Below are positions 9,068-17,977 of a DNA stretch of 64,000 nt, piece by piece (within the stretch, counting starts at the first letter, position 1; each line of letters opens with the position of its first letter). The stretch spans positions 124,001 through 188,000 of the forward strand of contig CAVWXP010000007.1 of assembly GCA_963759175.1 (NCBI GenBank), written 5' to 3'. Position numbers and translations under genes: made by a program. This DNA comes from SZUA-442 sp963759175. Its GTDB lineage: Bacteria; Actinomycetota; Acidimicrobiia; Spongiisociales; UBA5794. The notes under the pieces were generated by a model that saw only the letters and a list, made by a program, of their open reading frames with translations, was not told the DNA's origin and did no database searches.

Positions 9068-12000
9068 CGCTCGACGAGCGCCGGCGTGACCCCGAGCATC
9101 CGCCGTAGGCCTGCGAGGGGAACCGGTGCCCACTCAGGACGAATCATCAGCTCCCAATGGAGTTCCCGCAGGGCGCGTGTCATGGCGAATGCCCCGAGGA
9201 GTTCCTCGATCGATGCCGGGTCGTCGGGCAGCGTCGGCGAGTCCTCCATCGCATCGAGATATGCCGTCGCGAATGCTGAACCCACCTCGGCTGACCACGC
9301 CGTTGCCCGCCGGACCAGGTCGTCGGTACCGTCGAGAGCCAGGGTCATGGCCACGTAGTCGATCGAACGGAGCATCTGGGCGACATCGCGCAGCGGCGAC
9401 CCACGGAGGCGTCGCTCGCTCAACGGTCGTGAATGGTCACCGGAGAAGTCCTCGATGACGAACTCGCCGTCGGACAGGAACACCTCGTCGAGGCGATAAT
9501 CACCGTGCAATCGGATGCGCATGCCGTCGATTCGCTTCCTCCGGATCGGGTCCAACGCAGCGAGGTACGACCGTTCGTCACCCACGAGCTCGCGAACGGC
9601 GCCTTCAACGGACGACCCTGCTGACGATGCGAACCGGCCGATGGCGCGAATCTCCTGGCGTACGCCAGCGCGCAACGACTGGTACAACGACTGCTGATAG
9701 TGCTGGGAGAAGGCGATGGGCTGGATGTCCGGGTCCTCGCTCGGCGACCCGAGGGCATGGTGGAGCTCGGCCGTGGTACGCCCCAGTTGCCGAGCGAGGC
9801 CCATCGCCTGGCGGAGCTCATCGTCGCCGCCGTCCGGCTCTCCGAGCCACGAGGCGCACACCTCTTCGAACGCAACTCTCGCTGTCGAGGCGCCAGCCGG
9901 CGACTGCTGCAGGACCGCAATGGTGTGGGCGTCGCCCGATCGGTATTCCATGGCACCGTAGGCCTTGGTGACGTGGGTGAAGGCCGAGCGTTCGGTGAGA
10001 TACCGGCGAAGCTCGAGGTCGGGATTCACCCCGGGCTCGACCTGACGGAACAACTTGATGCCGACATCGGCACCGTAGGAGATGAAGGTCTCACCGAGGC
10101 TGCTGGTGGTCATCGTCGACCCCGGGGTGTGGATCGCCTCCTCGGACAGCACGGTCTCGCCCACCGTCGATGTGAGCGATCCGGCGCGACCGAGCATGGT
10201 GACGCCGGCGAGCATGCCGTCCATCAACGCCATGCGGAACCTCACGTCGGCAAGTGCGTCGTACAGAATGCCCTTCCTCCCATCACGGGAGACCCTCGCG
10301 ATGAGATCGCCGGGGCCGATTTCGGGGGGCTCATCCTCGAAGCTGATCGCGACGGGGAGCAGATACACGTCGTCGGGTGATGTCACGTGGTCGATGTTCA
10401 GGAGGCACATCCACATGGTCACGTCCTGCTCGCCCTCGGTCATCGGTATGAGGTCACGCACGGATACCTGGGACGGCCGCGGCGGGCGACCCTGGAACCA
10501 GTGCTGGCTGGCGAGGTGACGCCCCAACAGACCCGGGACGGGTCCGTCGCTGGCGAAGGCTCCCTCGAGCGTTCCCGCGATGCGCACGGTGTCGTCACCG
10601 GGGTCGAGTGCGGGGGCATGCCCATCGATGGTGAACCAGTAGTAGCCGTAGGGCCCCATGGACAGGAGGTATGGCTGGTCGCCGATCAGGGGGAAGTCCG
10701 TTCGGCCGAGCATCTCCGTCGGGCGCTGACCTGCGTAGCGTGACAGGTCCAGCTCGACGAACTGGGCCTGACGGCTGAGGTTGGCCACCACCAGGATGGT
10801 CTCGCGGTCGCTCTGGCGAAGGTATGCGAGGACATGGTCGTTCGCCGGGGACAGGAACTCGATGCCGCCGCGACCGAACACGGGGTGGCGCTTGCGACGA
10901 CGCACCATGTCGCGCACCCACCACAGCAACGAGTTCGGGTTTGCCTGCTGTGCGTCGACGTTCACCGTCTCGTAGTGGTATTGGGGATCCACCACCACGG
11001 GGAGGTAGAGCGATTGGGGGTTTGCACGCGAGAACCCGGCGTTGCGATCGTTGCTCCACTGCATCGGGGTGCGGACACCGTCGCGGTCCTCGAGGAAGAT
11101 GTTGTCTCCCATGCCGATCTCGTCGCCGTAATACATGACCGGCGTACCGGGCAGGGACAACAGCAGGCTGAAGAGCAGCTCGATGCGCCGTCGGTCGTTG
11201 TCGAGAAGGGTCGCGAGCCGCCTGCGGATGCCGAGGTTGAGCCGAGCCCTGCGGTCGGGCGAGTACGTCCTCCACATGAGGTCGCGCTCCTCCTCGGACA
11301 CCATCTCGAGGGTCAGCTCGTCGTGATTCCGCAAGAAGATGGCCCATTGGGCGTCTTCTGGTATCTCAGGGGTCTGCTCGAGGATGTCGATGATCGGGAG
11401 GCGGTTCTCGCGCTGGAGCGCCAGATACAAGCGGGGCATCAGCGGGAAGTGGAATGCCATGTGGCATTCGTCGCCGTCGCCAAAATACTCGACGGAGTCC
11501 TCCGGCCACTGGTTGGCCTCGGCGATGAGCATCCGGTTCTCGTAGTGATCGTCGACGAACGATCGAAGCCGCTTCAGCTCCTCGTGGGTCTCTGGCAGGT
11601 TCTCGCCGTTGGTGCCTTCACGTTCGAACAGGTACGGCACGGCATCGAGCCGGAGACCGTCGACGCCCATGTCGAACCAGAACGCGAGGACATCGGTGAC
11701 CGCCTCCTTCACGAGGGGGTTGTCGTAGTTGAGGTCGGGTTGGTGGGAGAAGAAGCGGTGCCAGTAGTAGGCCCCCGCCACCGAGTCCCATGCCCAGTTG
11801 GACGTCTCGGTGTCCTGGAAGATGATCCTCACGTCGGAGAACCGGTCGGGGGTGTCGCTCCACACGTAGAACTCTCGCTCGGGGGACCCCGGTTCGGCAC
11901 GCCGGGCGCGCTGGAACCACGGATGCTGATCCGACGTGTGGTTGATGACGAGCTCGGTGATCACCCGCATGTTGCGGGCGTGGGCGGCGTCGAGGAACGT

Positions 12001-12270
12001 CCGGAAGTCGTCGAGGGTCCCGTAGCTCGAATGCACGTCGTAGTAGTCGGCGATGTCGTATCCGTCGTCGCGCAGCGGCGAGGGATAGAACGGGAGCAGC
12101 CAGATGGTGTCCACACCCAAACGGGAGAGATAGTCGAGGCGCGAGGTGAGCCCGGGGAAGTCTCCGATTCCGTCCGCGTTCGAGTCGGAGAAGGCGCGGA
12201 CGTGCACCTCGTAGATGACGGCGTCCTTGTACCAGAGGGGTGGACGCAGGACGTTCATATCACCTGCCAT
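9064..12270 (-). CDS. treS: Trehalose synthase / maltokinase fusion
   Basis: A two-domain protein of about 1,068 residues. Residues 1-560 are a GH13 trehalose synthase that interconverts trehalose and maltose, with the nucleophile D209 (GLRLDAVPY), acid/base E251 (IAEANQWPE) and D317 (RNHDE). Residues 600-1068 are a maltokinase with the aminoglycoside-kinase-like motif HGDYRLDEV and the metal site IEDFSGD, followed by RGSPLRDVAQMLRS. Maltose 1-phosphate is the expected product and feeds GlgE alpha-glucan synthesis; no glgE is in the window. TreS-Mak fusions are known in actinobacteria and other phyla. I chose the ATG at 12270 because TAGGCT lies eight bases upstream; ATGs at 12303 and 12258 are alternatives. 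Convergent with otsAB, so trehalose made by OtsAB can be turned into glycogen precursor. Confidence 0.93.
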   Translation of the reverse strand: MAGDMNVLRPPLWYKDAVIYEVHVRAFSDSNADGIGDFPGLTSRLDYLSRLGVDTIWLLPFYPSPLRDDGYDIADYYDVHSSYGTLDDFRTFLDAAHARNMRVITELVINHTSDQHPWFQRARRAEPGSPEREFYVWSDTPDRFSDVRIIFQDTETSNWAWDSVAGAYYWHRFFSHQPDLNYDNPLVKEAVTDVLAFWFDMGVDGLRLDAVPYLFEREGTNGENLPETHEELKRLRSFVDDHYENRMLIAEANQWPEDSVEYFGDGDECHMAFHFPLMPRLYLALQRENRLPIIDILEQTPEIPEDAQWAIFLRNHDELTLEMVSEEERDLMWRTYSPDRRARLNLGIRRRLATLLDNDRRRIELLFSLLLSLPGTPVMYYGDEIGMGDNIFLEDRDGVRTPMQWSNDRNAGFSRANPQSLYLPVVVDPQYHYETVNVDAQQANPNSLLWWVRDMVRRRKRHPVFGRGGIEFLSPANDHVLAYLRQSDRETILVVANLSRQAQFVELDLSRYAGQRPTEMLGRTDFPLIGDQPYLLSMGPYGYYWFTIDGHAPALDPGDDTVRIAGTLEGAFASDGPVPGLLGRHLASQHWFQGRPPRPSQVSVRDLIPMTEGEQDVTMWMCLLNIDHVTSPDDVYLLPVAISFEDEPPEIGPGDLIARVSRDGRKGILYDALADVRFRMALMDGMLAGVTMLGRAGSLTSTVGETVLSEEAIHTPGSTMTTSSLGETFISYGADVGIKLFRQVEPGVNPDLELRRYLTERSAFTHVTKAYGAMEYRSGDAHTIAVLQQSPAGASTARVAFEEVCASWLGEPDGGDDELRQAMGLARQLGRTTAELHHALGSPSEDPDIQPIAFSQHYQQSLYQSLRAGVRQEIRAIGRFASSAGSSVEGAVRELVGDERSYLAALDPIRRKRIDGMRIRLHGDYRLDEVFLSDGEFVIEDFSGDHSRPLSERRLRGSPLRDVAQMLRSIDYVAMTLALDGTDDLVRRATAWSAEVGSAFATAYLDAMEDSPTLPDDPASIEELLGAFAMTRALRELHWELMIRPEWAPVPLAGLRRMLGVTPALVER

Positions 12271-12342
12271 TGGTCGCAAGCCTAGGGTCGCTCCCCTCCC
12301 CATCCCGAGGACCCGTTCCCGTACACCTGGTCAAGAATCCCC

Positions 12343-12373
12343 TTGACCCTCACGTAACGTCAGGGTCTAGGTT
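12343..12373 (+). promoter_or_regulatory. MerR-type promoter and operator with 19-bp spacer
   Basis: The -35 TTGACC (12343-12348) and the -10 TAGGTT (12368-12373) are separated by exactly 19 bp, the unusually long spacer on which MerR regulators act by twisting DNA. Between and around them lies the near-perfect palindrome GACCCT-c-ACGT-a-ACGT-c-AGGGTC. The -10 ends six bases before the ATG of the MerR-family gene, so the transcript should be leaderless and autoregulated. Confidence 0.8.
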
Positions 12374-12379
12374 GGCACC

Positions 12380-13129
12380 ATGAACATGTACACGATCGGT
12401 GAGGTGGCCGGTATGGCCGGTGTCTCGGTGCGCACCCTGCACCACTACGACGCGATTGGGCTGCTGTCTCCCGGACGGCGGTCGGACAGCGGTTATCGCC
12501 TCTACGGAGAAGCCGATATCGACCGTCTGCGAGCCATCCTCACCTACCGCGAACTCGGACTCGGACTCGAGGAGATCGCCGACGCGATCACATCGGTCGA
12601 TGGATCGCTCGCGACACTGCACCGCGCTCGGATCCGCATGGCCGAGCGGATCGGCCGCCTCGAGGAGATCGTCGCGAGCATCGACCACGCCATCACGGCT
12701 CACGAGGAGGGAATCACCATGAGTGCGAACGAGAAACTGTCCGTCTTCGGGGACTTCGATCCAGCGGAACACGCCGCCGAGGCGGAAGAGCGGTGGGGCT
12801 CATCGAGCGCGTATCGCCAGTCGGCGCAACGAACGGCCTCCTACACGAGCGATGACTGGGCCGCCATCATGGCAGAGGCCGACGAGATCTATGCACGAGC
12901 GGCAACCCTCGCGAGCGAGGGGGCAGCCGCGACCGATCCCGAGGCGGCCGAACTCGTGGAGGCACACCGGGATCACATCTCGAATCGCTTCTACGACTGC
13001 ACCCCGGAGATCCATCGGGGCCTCGGTGAGATGTATGTCACCGACGTGCGGTTCGCCGAGAACATCGACAAGGCGGGGCCCGGGGCCGCAGCGTTCCTGG
13101 CCGAGGCGATCGCCGCCTACTACCGCTGA
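12380..13129 (+). CDS. TipA-type MerR-family regulator
   Basis: A 249-residue regulator. Residues 1-70 are the MerR winged helix (YTIGEVAGMAGVSVRTLHHYDAIGLL, shown here in two parts: YTIGEVAGMAGVS and VRTLHHYDAIGLL). Residues 75-112 form the dimer coiled coil. Residues 118-249 match the TipAS ligand-binding domain, including HRDHISNRFYDCTPEIHRGL and a YVTDxRFAENID segment. TipAS domains bind thiopeptides and other bulky hydrophobic drugs, and activate promoters with a 19-bp spacer. The gene sits under such a promoter (12343-12373). An ATG two codons downstream (12386) is possible. The regulon outside its own gene is not visible. Confidence 0.92.
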   Translation: MNMYTIGEVAGMAGVSVRTLHHYDAIGLLSPGRRSDSGYRLYGEADIDRLRAILTYRELGLGLEEIADAITSVDGSLATLHRARIRMAERIGRLEEIVASIDHAITAHEEGITMSANEKLSVFGDFDPAEHAAEAEERWGSSSAYRQSAQRTASYTSDDWAAIMAEADEIYARAATLASEGAAATDPEAAELVEAHRDHISNRFYDCTPEIHRGLGEMYVTDVRFAENIDKAGPGAAAFLAEAIAAYYR

Positions 13130-13133
13130 GCCC

Positions 13134-13841
13134 TCACGAAGGCAACGGCAGGTAGGCACCGGGGTCGGCGACGAATCTGTCGTGGTCGACGATCACATCG
13201 GCACCGAGGGCACGGAGACCCGGTTCGGTGAGATCGTCGACCTCGCCGACCGCTATCACGCGCCTGAACCGACCGGATTCCGCCGCCAGCACCGACCGAG
13301 CGTCACGTGCTTCGAGACCGACGACGAGCACCGACGCGGGGCCGTTGGACATGAGGCGGTATCCACACGTCTCCACGGCATCGGCGAGTACCGCGCGAGT
13401 CGGCTCCGAACCGACGACGACGGCGCTCGGGCGATTGACCGACGGTGCCACGATCCTGGCTTTCGTGACCGCCCACGCGAGGTGGGCTTCGTGAGCCTCG
13501 GTACCGAGGACGAGGGACGATCCCGGCGAGAGCCCGAAACGGTCCCACGGCGCCACACGCGGAGCCCCGGCTCCCGACGGTGGCTCGATACCCGTGACGG
13601 AAAGGGCGTGGTCGATGGGCCGCAAGGCCTCCCGGAACAACTCGAGTGGGCTGTGGCGCTGGGCAAAGGCATCCGCCTCGTCGAGCGTTGCCAGCAGCCC
13701 GTCGAGCACACCGGTGCCTTCGACGATGGCGTCGGCCATGACCTCATCGAGCGGAATCCCTCGCTCGTGCAGAACACGAGCGACGTACGTCGGGTATGCC
13801 TCGACAAAGGCCGTTCGGAGGTGGGAAGGGTCTGAGATCAT
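13134..13841 (-). CDS. Hypothetical protein
   Basis: I do not recognise this 235-residue protein. It has no signal peptide or membrane segment, and shows alternating helix-rich N-terminal (1-90) and beta/alpha C-terminal (100-235) composition. Hydrophobic strands such as PSAVVVGSEP, ASVLVVGLEA, RVIAVGEVDD and ADVIVDHD recall a Rossmann-like fold. GAGG stands two bases before the ATG at 13841; an upstream extension to 13916 would run into the divergent lipoprotein start. It ends 4 bp from the convergent MerR gene. Confidence 0.6.
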   Translation of the reverse strand: MISDPSHLRTAFVEAYPTYVARVLHERGIPLDEVMADAIVEGTGVLDGLLATLDEADAFAQRHSPLELFREALRPIDHALSVTGIEPPSGAGAPRVAPWDRFGLSPGSSLVLGTEAHEAHLAWAVTKARIVAPSVNRPSAVVVGSEPTRAVLADAVETCGYRLMSNGPASVLVVGLEARDARSVLAAESGRFRRVIAVGEVDDLTEPGLRALGADVIVDHDRFVADPGAYLPLPS

Positions 13842-13915
13842 CGCCTCGATGTGGTTGCGTACACCGGCACCCGGAAGATACTGCCTAGCATCGGGGCCAC
13901 GAACCGGAGGACCCA

Positions 13916-14785
13916 ATGCGTAGATACCTGATCCTCATGGCCGTGCTTGCCTTCGCACTCACGGCCTGCCGCGTGGAGTCGAACATCATTCTCGACATCG
14001 AGGAGGATGGTTCTGCGCTCGTGGGAGCCGAGCTCGGCTTCGACGAGGAGTTCCGACAGCTGCTCGGCGACAACAACGTCGATCCCGACGACCTCTTCGG
14101 CGGTCTCCCTGACCTCGGAGCCGACGATGTCGTCCAGACCGAGCGGACCGAGGGGGACATGACGTTCGTCGGGATCGCCTCGGACGTTGAGGATCTCTCG
14201 ACCTTCGACACGGGTTCCGCCCAGGCCGAGGCCTTCAGCAGCTTCAGCTACGTTTTCGACGATTCCTCGGCGCGATTGGAAGCTTCGGTCGATGCCCAGG
14301 ACATCGGCGACCTCGGGGGCGAGGGCCTGCCGATCGACCCCTCACAGCTCACGGACGAGTTCTTCTCGGCGAATGTGATCGTCACGATGCCCGGCACGGT
14401 GACCGAACACAACGCCGATGAGGTGCGCTCCGATGGCACCCTCGTGTGGAAGATCCCGTTCACGGGAAGCACGGAGATCGTGGCGGCCTCGGAGTTCGGG
14501 TCGAGTTCCTCGAGCTGGATACTCCTGATCGTGCTCGCCGTGGTGGTTGTCGGCGTCATCGCAGCTGCCGTTGCCACCGTCGTGAGCCGCCGGGAATCGA
14601 AGAGCGCCGTGGCCGCAGCGGCGGCGTCCCACCAGTCCGGCGACGATGCCGCGACCTCCGAGCCTGTCGACGTCGGCGAAGCAGCGTCGGCGGACGACAC
14701 GTCCGATTCGGATTCCGCGCAGGATCCGCCCACGGCCGAGGTCGAGATCGAAACCGACGGCACCGACGACGACGTCAACCCGTGA
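13916..14785 (+). CDS. LppM-like lipoprotein with C-terminal membrane helix
   Basis: A 289-residue protein with a lipoprotein signal (MRRYLILMAVLAFALTAC, Cys 18), an LppM-type beta-rich domain (residues 20-195, starting ESNIILDIEEDGSALVGAEL) and a second membrane helix at about 200-222 (WILLIVLAVVVVGVIAAAVA). An acidic Ser/Asp/Thr-rich tail follows. The LppM domain occurs in actinobacterial surface lipoproteins. The double anchoring by lipid and helix, with the tail inside the cell, is seen in sequence; its role is unknown. GGAGG precedes the ATG. It overlaps the convergent CvpA-family gene by 11 bp. Confidence 0.78.
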   Translation: MRRYLILMAVLAFALTACRVESNIILDIEEDGSALVGAELGFDEEFRQLLGDNNVDPDDLFGGLPDLGADDVVQTERTEGDMTFVGIASDVEDLSTFDTGSAQAEAFSSFSYVFDDSSARLEASVDAQDIGDLGGEGLPIDPSQLTDEFFSANVIVTMPGTVTEHNADEVRSDGTLVWKIPFTGSTEIVAASEFGSSSSSWILLIVLAVVVVGVIAAAVATVVSRRESKSAVAAAAASHQSGDDAATSEPVDVGEAASADDTSDSDSAQDPPTAEVEIETDGTDDDVNP

Positions 14786-15746
14786 GCACCTGCACCGCAA
14801 TGAGACCGTAGGGGCCCTCGACCACACCGATCGCCGCACGTGAGAAGGCACTCGACGAGATCATCTGGCGATAGGCAGAGGCGCCGTCGATCGCCTCGAC
14901 GAGCCCATCGGTGGAAGCTGCCATGACCACGAGGTCGGCGTGGATGGTCCCGGGGATGCCTGCGGCCGCCAGCGCGGCATCGAGGTCGTCGTCGAGCACG
15001 AGGACCCCGGATCGGTAGACCTCGTTCGCCCGGGCGACGGCCACGGCACCGAGGGCGGGCGACCAGGCAAGCGGGTCCACACCGTCGTCGATGCGCACCC
15101 GGTTGAGCTCGTCGAACACCGCCTGGGCCGAGGACTGTGACGGGAGGAGCGCAGCAGCGCCGATGTCCGGGAACGGAATCGGCAGGGTTCCGGCCATCAA
15201 CCGGTCTCCAACCGCCTCTCGCACGGCGATCACCGCACCGAAGATCCTCTCGCCGCTCGCGATCGAGACCAATGGCTGGACGTGTCCCGTCGGATCGACG
15301 ATCACCCGCCCGACAGGACTCGCCGCAACGGCACCATCGACGGTTTCTTTGGCACCATCCGGGAGGGGCGACGCCGATGCGAGGGTCGTGCCCAACACGA
15401 TCACGAGACCGGCGAAGGCGACGCCCATCGCAGCCCCACCGGCCTTGTTGATGAACGCACCGCCGGGGATGACATGCATGGCCGTGGCGATGAGCCGACC
15501 GGCGACGATGCTGCCGATGACGAGCGCGACGAACACGACCGTACCTGCCACCACCCGAGCCACCTCGTACGGCATGTTCGCCATCCCGGCGAGGATCGTG
15601 CCCACGACAGGGGACATCCTGAACACGATCAGCGAGCCGACGAGCAGCAGGGAGAGCTCGATGAGTTCTCGCGCCGCTCCCCTGACCCAGCCGCGGATCG
15701 CGAAGCCCAGCGCGACGACGACCACCACCACGTCGTAGACGGTCAC
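14775..15746 (-). CDS. CvpA-family membrane protein fused to a divergent CAP/SCP domain
   Basis: Residues 1-125 form the four-helix CvpA domain (VYDVVVVVVALGFAIRGWVRG start, in two blocks). Residues 130-200 are a linker, and residues 205-323 resemble a CAP (PR-1/SCP) domain: AVFDELNRVRIDDGVDPLAWSPALGAVA continues as helix 1, then ARANEVYRSG. The CAP His usually found after the second helix is not conserved, so metal binding or catalysis is doubtful. CvpA-domain proteins are linked to colicin V production and cell-envelope integrity. Starts 6 bp after the stop of the AI-2E family permease and is likely cotranscribed with it. Confidence 0.75.
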   Translation of the reverse strand: MTVYDVVVVVVALGFAIRGWVRGAARELIELSLLLVGSLIVFRMSPVVGTILAGMANMPYEVARVVAGTVVFVALVIGSIVAGRLIATAMHVIPGGAFINKAGGAAMGVAFAGLVIVLGTTLASASPLPDGAKETVDGAVAASPVGRVIVDPTGHVQPLVSIASGERIFGAVIAVREAVGDRLMAGTLPIPFPDIGAAALLPSQSSAQAVFDELNRVRIDDGVDPLAWSPALGAVAVARANEVYRSGVLVLDDDLDAALAAAGIPGTIHADLVVMAASTDGLVEAIDGASAYRQMISSSAFSRAAIGVVEGPYGLIAVQVLTG

Positions 15747-15752
15747 GGAGAT

Positions 15753-16943
15753 CTAGTCCGGGTCCTGCTCGTCGTGATCCGTCTCCACGACGGGGATCTC
15801 GCCCGTTCGCCGCAGGCGCGCAGGTTCCGGCCGCTCCTGGAACATCTCCGCCGATGCCTGTTCCCAGGTCTGATCGAGCACCCTCGTCCGCCACCAGTGG
15901 CCCAGAACGATCCGCACCGCCGCAGCGAGTGGCACGGCAACGATGACCCCCCATACACCTGCCAGCGCGCCTGCCAACACCAGAACGAGAAGCGTGACCG
16001 CTGGATGGAGCCGGACGGTGGCACGCAGCACGGTCGGCGACACGAAGTTGTTGTCGATCTGCTGAACGATCACCGCGACGACGATCGCCCACAACGCCGT
16101 CTGGAAGTCCGCTGTGGTGATGGCGATGATGACGCCGAGCGCTCCCCCGACCCATGGCCCGAGGAACGGCACGATGTTGAGGAGGCCACCGATCAGTCCG
16201 ATCAGCAGCCAGAAGTTGAGTCCGATGATGTAGTACCCGACCGACAGCAGGACGCCCACGATGAACGCCACGAGGAGTTGGCCACGCAGGAACCCGCCGA
16301 GTGCTGCATTGAGCTGGCGACCGACGTGGGCGGCTTCTGCCTTGCGTCGGTCGGGAAAGATGCCGAGGAGGCGTTGCTGGACGTTGGGGAGGTCGATGAG
16401 GAAGTAGAAGGCGAGGACGGGTCCGATGAGGAAGACGAGGATGAACTCGAAGATCCCTGCCGTGACACCGCCGAGCCGATCGAGGACCACCGAGACGATC
16501 GCGTCGCGGTTGTCGGGGTCGTTGAGGTAGTCGAGGATCTGGTCGTAGTTCCACACGGCGACGTTGTCGAACCCGAGCGACTCGAGGAGGCTCTGGGCGT
16601 CCTGGGCCGACGAGTCATAGAGGGCGGGGAACTCATCGACGAGTCCCTGTGCCTGTTCTGCCACATTCGGCACGATGGCAAGCGCCAGCAGCGTCGCCCC
16701 GGCGAAGAAGGCAACGAACCCGATGATCGTGCCAACCAACCGTGGCACCCCCCGATCCTGGAGCCATCCGACGAGCGGATTGAGGATGACGATGACCACG
16801 AGCGCCAGGAACAACGGCGCCAGGATGATGCGCCCTTCGACGAGCACGATGAAACAGACGACGATGAGAAGCAGAACCCCGATCACCGACCAGGAGATGA
16901 TCCCAACTCGCCTGACGATCGTACCTAGGTCATCGTCGGCCAT
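15753..16943 (-). CDS. AI-2E family transporter (permease)
   Basis: A 396-residue membrane protein of the TqsA/PerM family, with about eight helices. The N-terminal pair (SWSVIGVLLLIVVCFIVLVE) and the family block GLIGGLLNIVPFLGPWVGGA are diagnostic. Members export or gate small solutes, including signalling molecules or Na+/H+-coupled substrates; substrate cannot be read from sequence. Start ATG 16943 gives MADDDLGT; the longer frame reaches into the repeat region and has no protein-like composition. The C-terminal tail is acidic (EIPVVETDHDEQDPD). Confidence 0.88.
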   Translation of the reverse strand: MADDDLGTIVRRVGIISWSVIGVLLLIVVCFIVLVEGRIILAPLFLALVVIVILNPLVGWLQDRGVPRLVGTIIGFVAFFAGATLLALAIVPNVAEQAQGLVDEFPALYDSSAQDAQSLLESLGFDNVAVWNYDQILDYLNDPDNRDAIVSVVLDRLGGVTAGIFEFILVFLIGPVLAFYFLIDLPNVQQRLLGIFPDRRKAEAAHVGRQLNAALGGFLRGQLLVAFIVGVLLSVGYYIIGLNFWLLIGLIGGLLNIVPFLGPWVGGALGVIIAITTADFQTALWAIVVAVIVQQIDNNFVSPTVLRATVRLHPAVTLLVLVLAGALAGVWGVIVAVPLAAAVRIVLGHWWRTRVLDQTWEQASAEMFQERPEPARLRRTGEIPVVETDHDEQDPD

Positions 16944-17010
16944 ACGTCGAGTGTATGTCCACAGCCGCCGTTCACCGCGGTTTGGCGTCGGTTCGCAGGC
17001 GGAGAAGGGC

Positions 17011-17896
17011 CCGAGCGCAGCGAAGGACACGAGTTCTCATGAGGTTGATCGATGGAGCTGGCGATGGGACTCGATCCTGAAGTCTCGATGTCTCCCACGT
17101 GAGCTGACCGTCTACGAACGGCCTGGACCCAGCGCAGAGGTAGAAGACGACCGAAGCGCAGCGAAGGTACTTCATCCTGAAGTCTCGATGTCTCCCACGT
17201 GAGCTGACCGTCTACGAACGGCCTGGACCCAGCGCAGAGGCAGAAGACGACCGAAGCGCAGCGAAGGTACTTCATCCTGAAGTCTCGAAGTCTCCCACGT
17301 GAGCTGACCGTCTACGAACGGCCTGGACCCAGCGCAGAGGCAGAAGACGCCCAGAGCGAAGCGGCGGTACGACATCGACCTGAAGTCTCGAAGTCTCTCA
17401 GGTGATCTGACCGTCTACGGATGGCCTGGCGCCAGCTCGCAGGTGGTGAAGAGTCCGAGCGAAGCGAAGGACACGAGATCCTACGACCTCGGAACAACGG
17501 AGCTGGCGGCGGGACTCGAACCTGAAGTCTCGATGTCTCCCACGTGAGCTGATCGTCTACGAACGGCCTGGACCCAGCGCAGAGGCAGAAGACGCCCAGA
17601 GCGAAGCGGCGGTACGACATCGGCCAGAGGTCTTGGAGTCTTCCACGTGAGCTGACCGTCTACGAATGGCCCGGACCCAGCCCGTCGGTGGCGAGAGGTC
17701 CGAGCGCAGCGAAGGACACGAGTTCCGATGCGTTCGGAGGGAATGGGGAGCTGGCGGCGGGACTCGAACCCATGGCCAGAGGTCTCGAAGTCTTCCACGT
17801 GAGCTGACCGTCTACGAATGGCCCGGACCCAGCCCGTCGGTGGCGAGAGGTCCGAGCGCAGCGAAGGACACGAGTTCTCATGAGGTTGATCGACGG
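17011..17896. repeat. Degenerate tandem repeat array carrying tRNA-Thr 3' ends
   Basis: No gene is present here. A core unit beginning CCTGAAGTCTCGAWGTCTCC recurs at 17076, 17176 and 17276 with an exact 100-bp period, then at 17379 and 17521. Related diverged units beginning GGCCAGAGGTCT lie at 17622 and 17775. Three places carry the tRNA 3' end (acceptor plus T-arm) in the orientation of the tRNA: 17056-17074, 17498-17520 and 17747-17771. A 64-bp block at 17011-17074 is repeated at 17852-17915 with one mismatch, and the right copy covers the 3' end of the real tRNA. This suggests repeated duplication, or att-site scars, at the tRNA 3' end. Apparent coding frames in it are artefacts. Confidence 0.85.
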
Positions 17897-17970
17897 AGCT
17901 GGCGATGGGACTCGAACCCATGACCTGCCGCTTACAAGGCGGCTGCTCTGGCCAACTGAGCTACGCCAGC
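17897..17970 (-). tRNA. tRNA-Thr (anticodon UGU)
   Basis: The minus strand folds as a cloverleaf. Acceptor GCTGGCG pairs with CGCCAGC, the D-arm is GCTCAGTTGGCCAGAGC, the anticodon stem GCCGC/GCGGC closes the loop CTTGTAA, and the T-arm is ATGGG-TTCGAGT-CCCAT. The loop gives anticodon TGT, reading ACA (Thr). No CCA is encoded. The discriminator base is T. Fragments of its 3' half recur in the adjacent repeat array. Confidence 0.95.
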
Positions 17971-17977
17971 GAGGGCG

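Noticed and set aside
10834..12285. A 483-codon plus-strand open frame opposite treS
   Set aside because: It is the antisense of a strongly conserved GH13 gene; its composition (Val/Arg/His rich) has no domain pattern. Long antisense frames are expected at this GC content.
15282..16928. A 548-codon plus-strand frame rich in Asp/Glu/Arg/His
   Set aside because: Exactly antisense to the AI-2E permease and CvpA genes; mirror of hydrophobic codons gives acidic or charged translation.
17076..17380. CRISPR array
   Set aside because: The 100-bp units are repeated whole, with no variable spacers and no short direct repeat; no cas genes are present.
16972..17921. Several repeated short proteins (CAGSRPFVDGQLTWETSRL, GGGTRTH types)
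   Set aside because: They are translations of the tRNA-derived repeat array in different registers, not genes.
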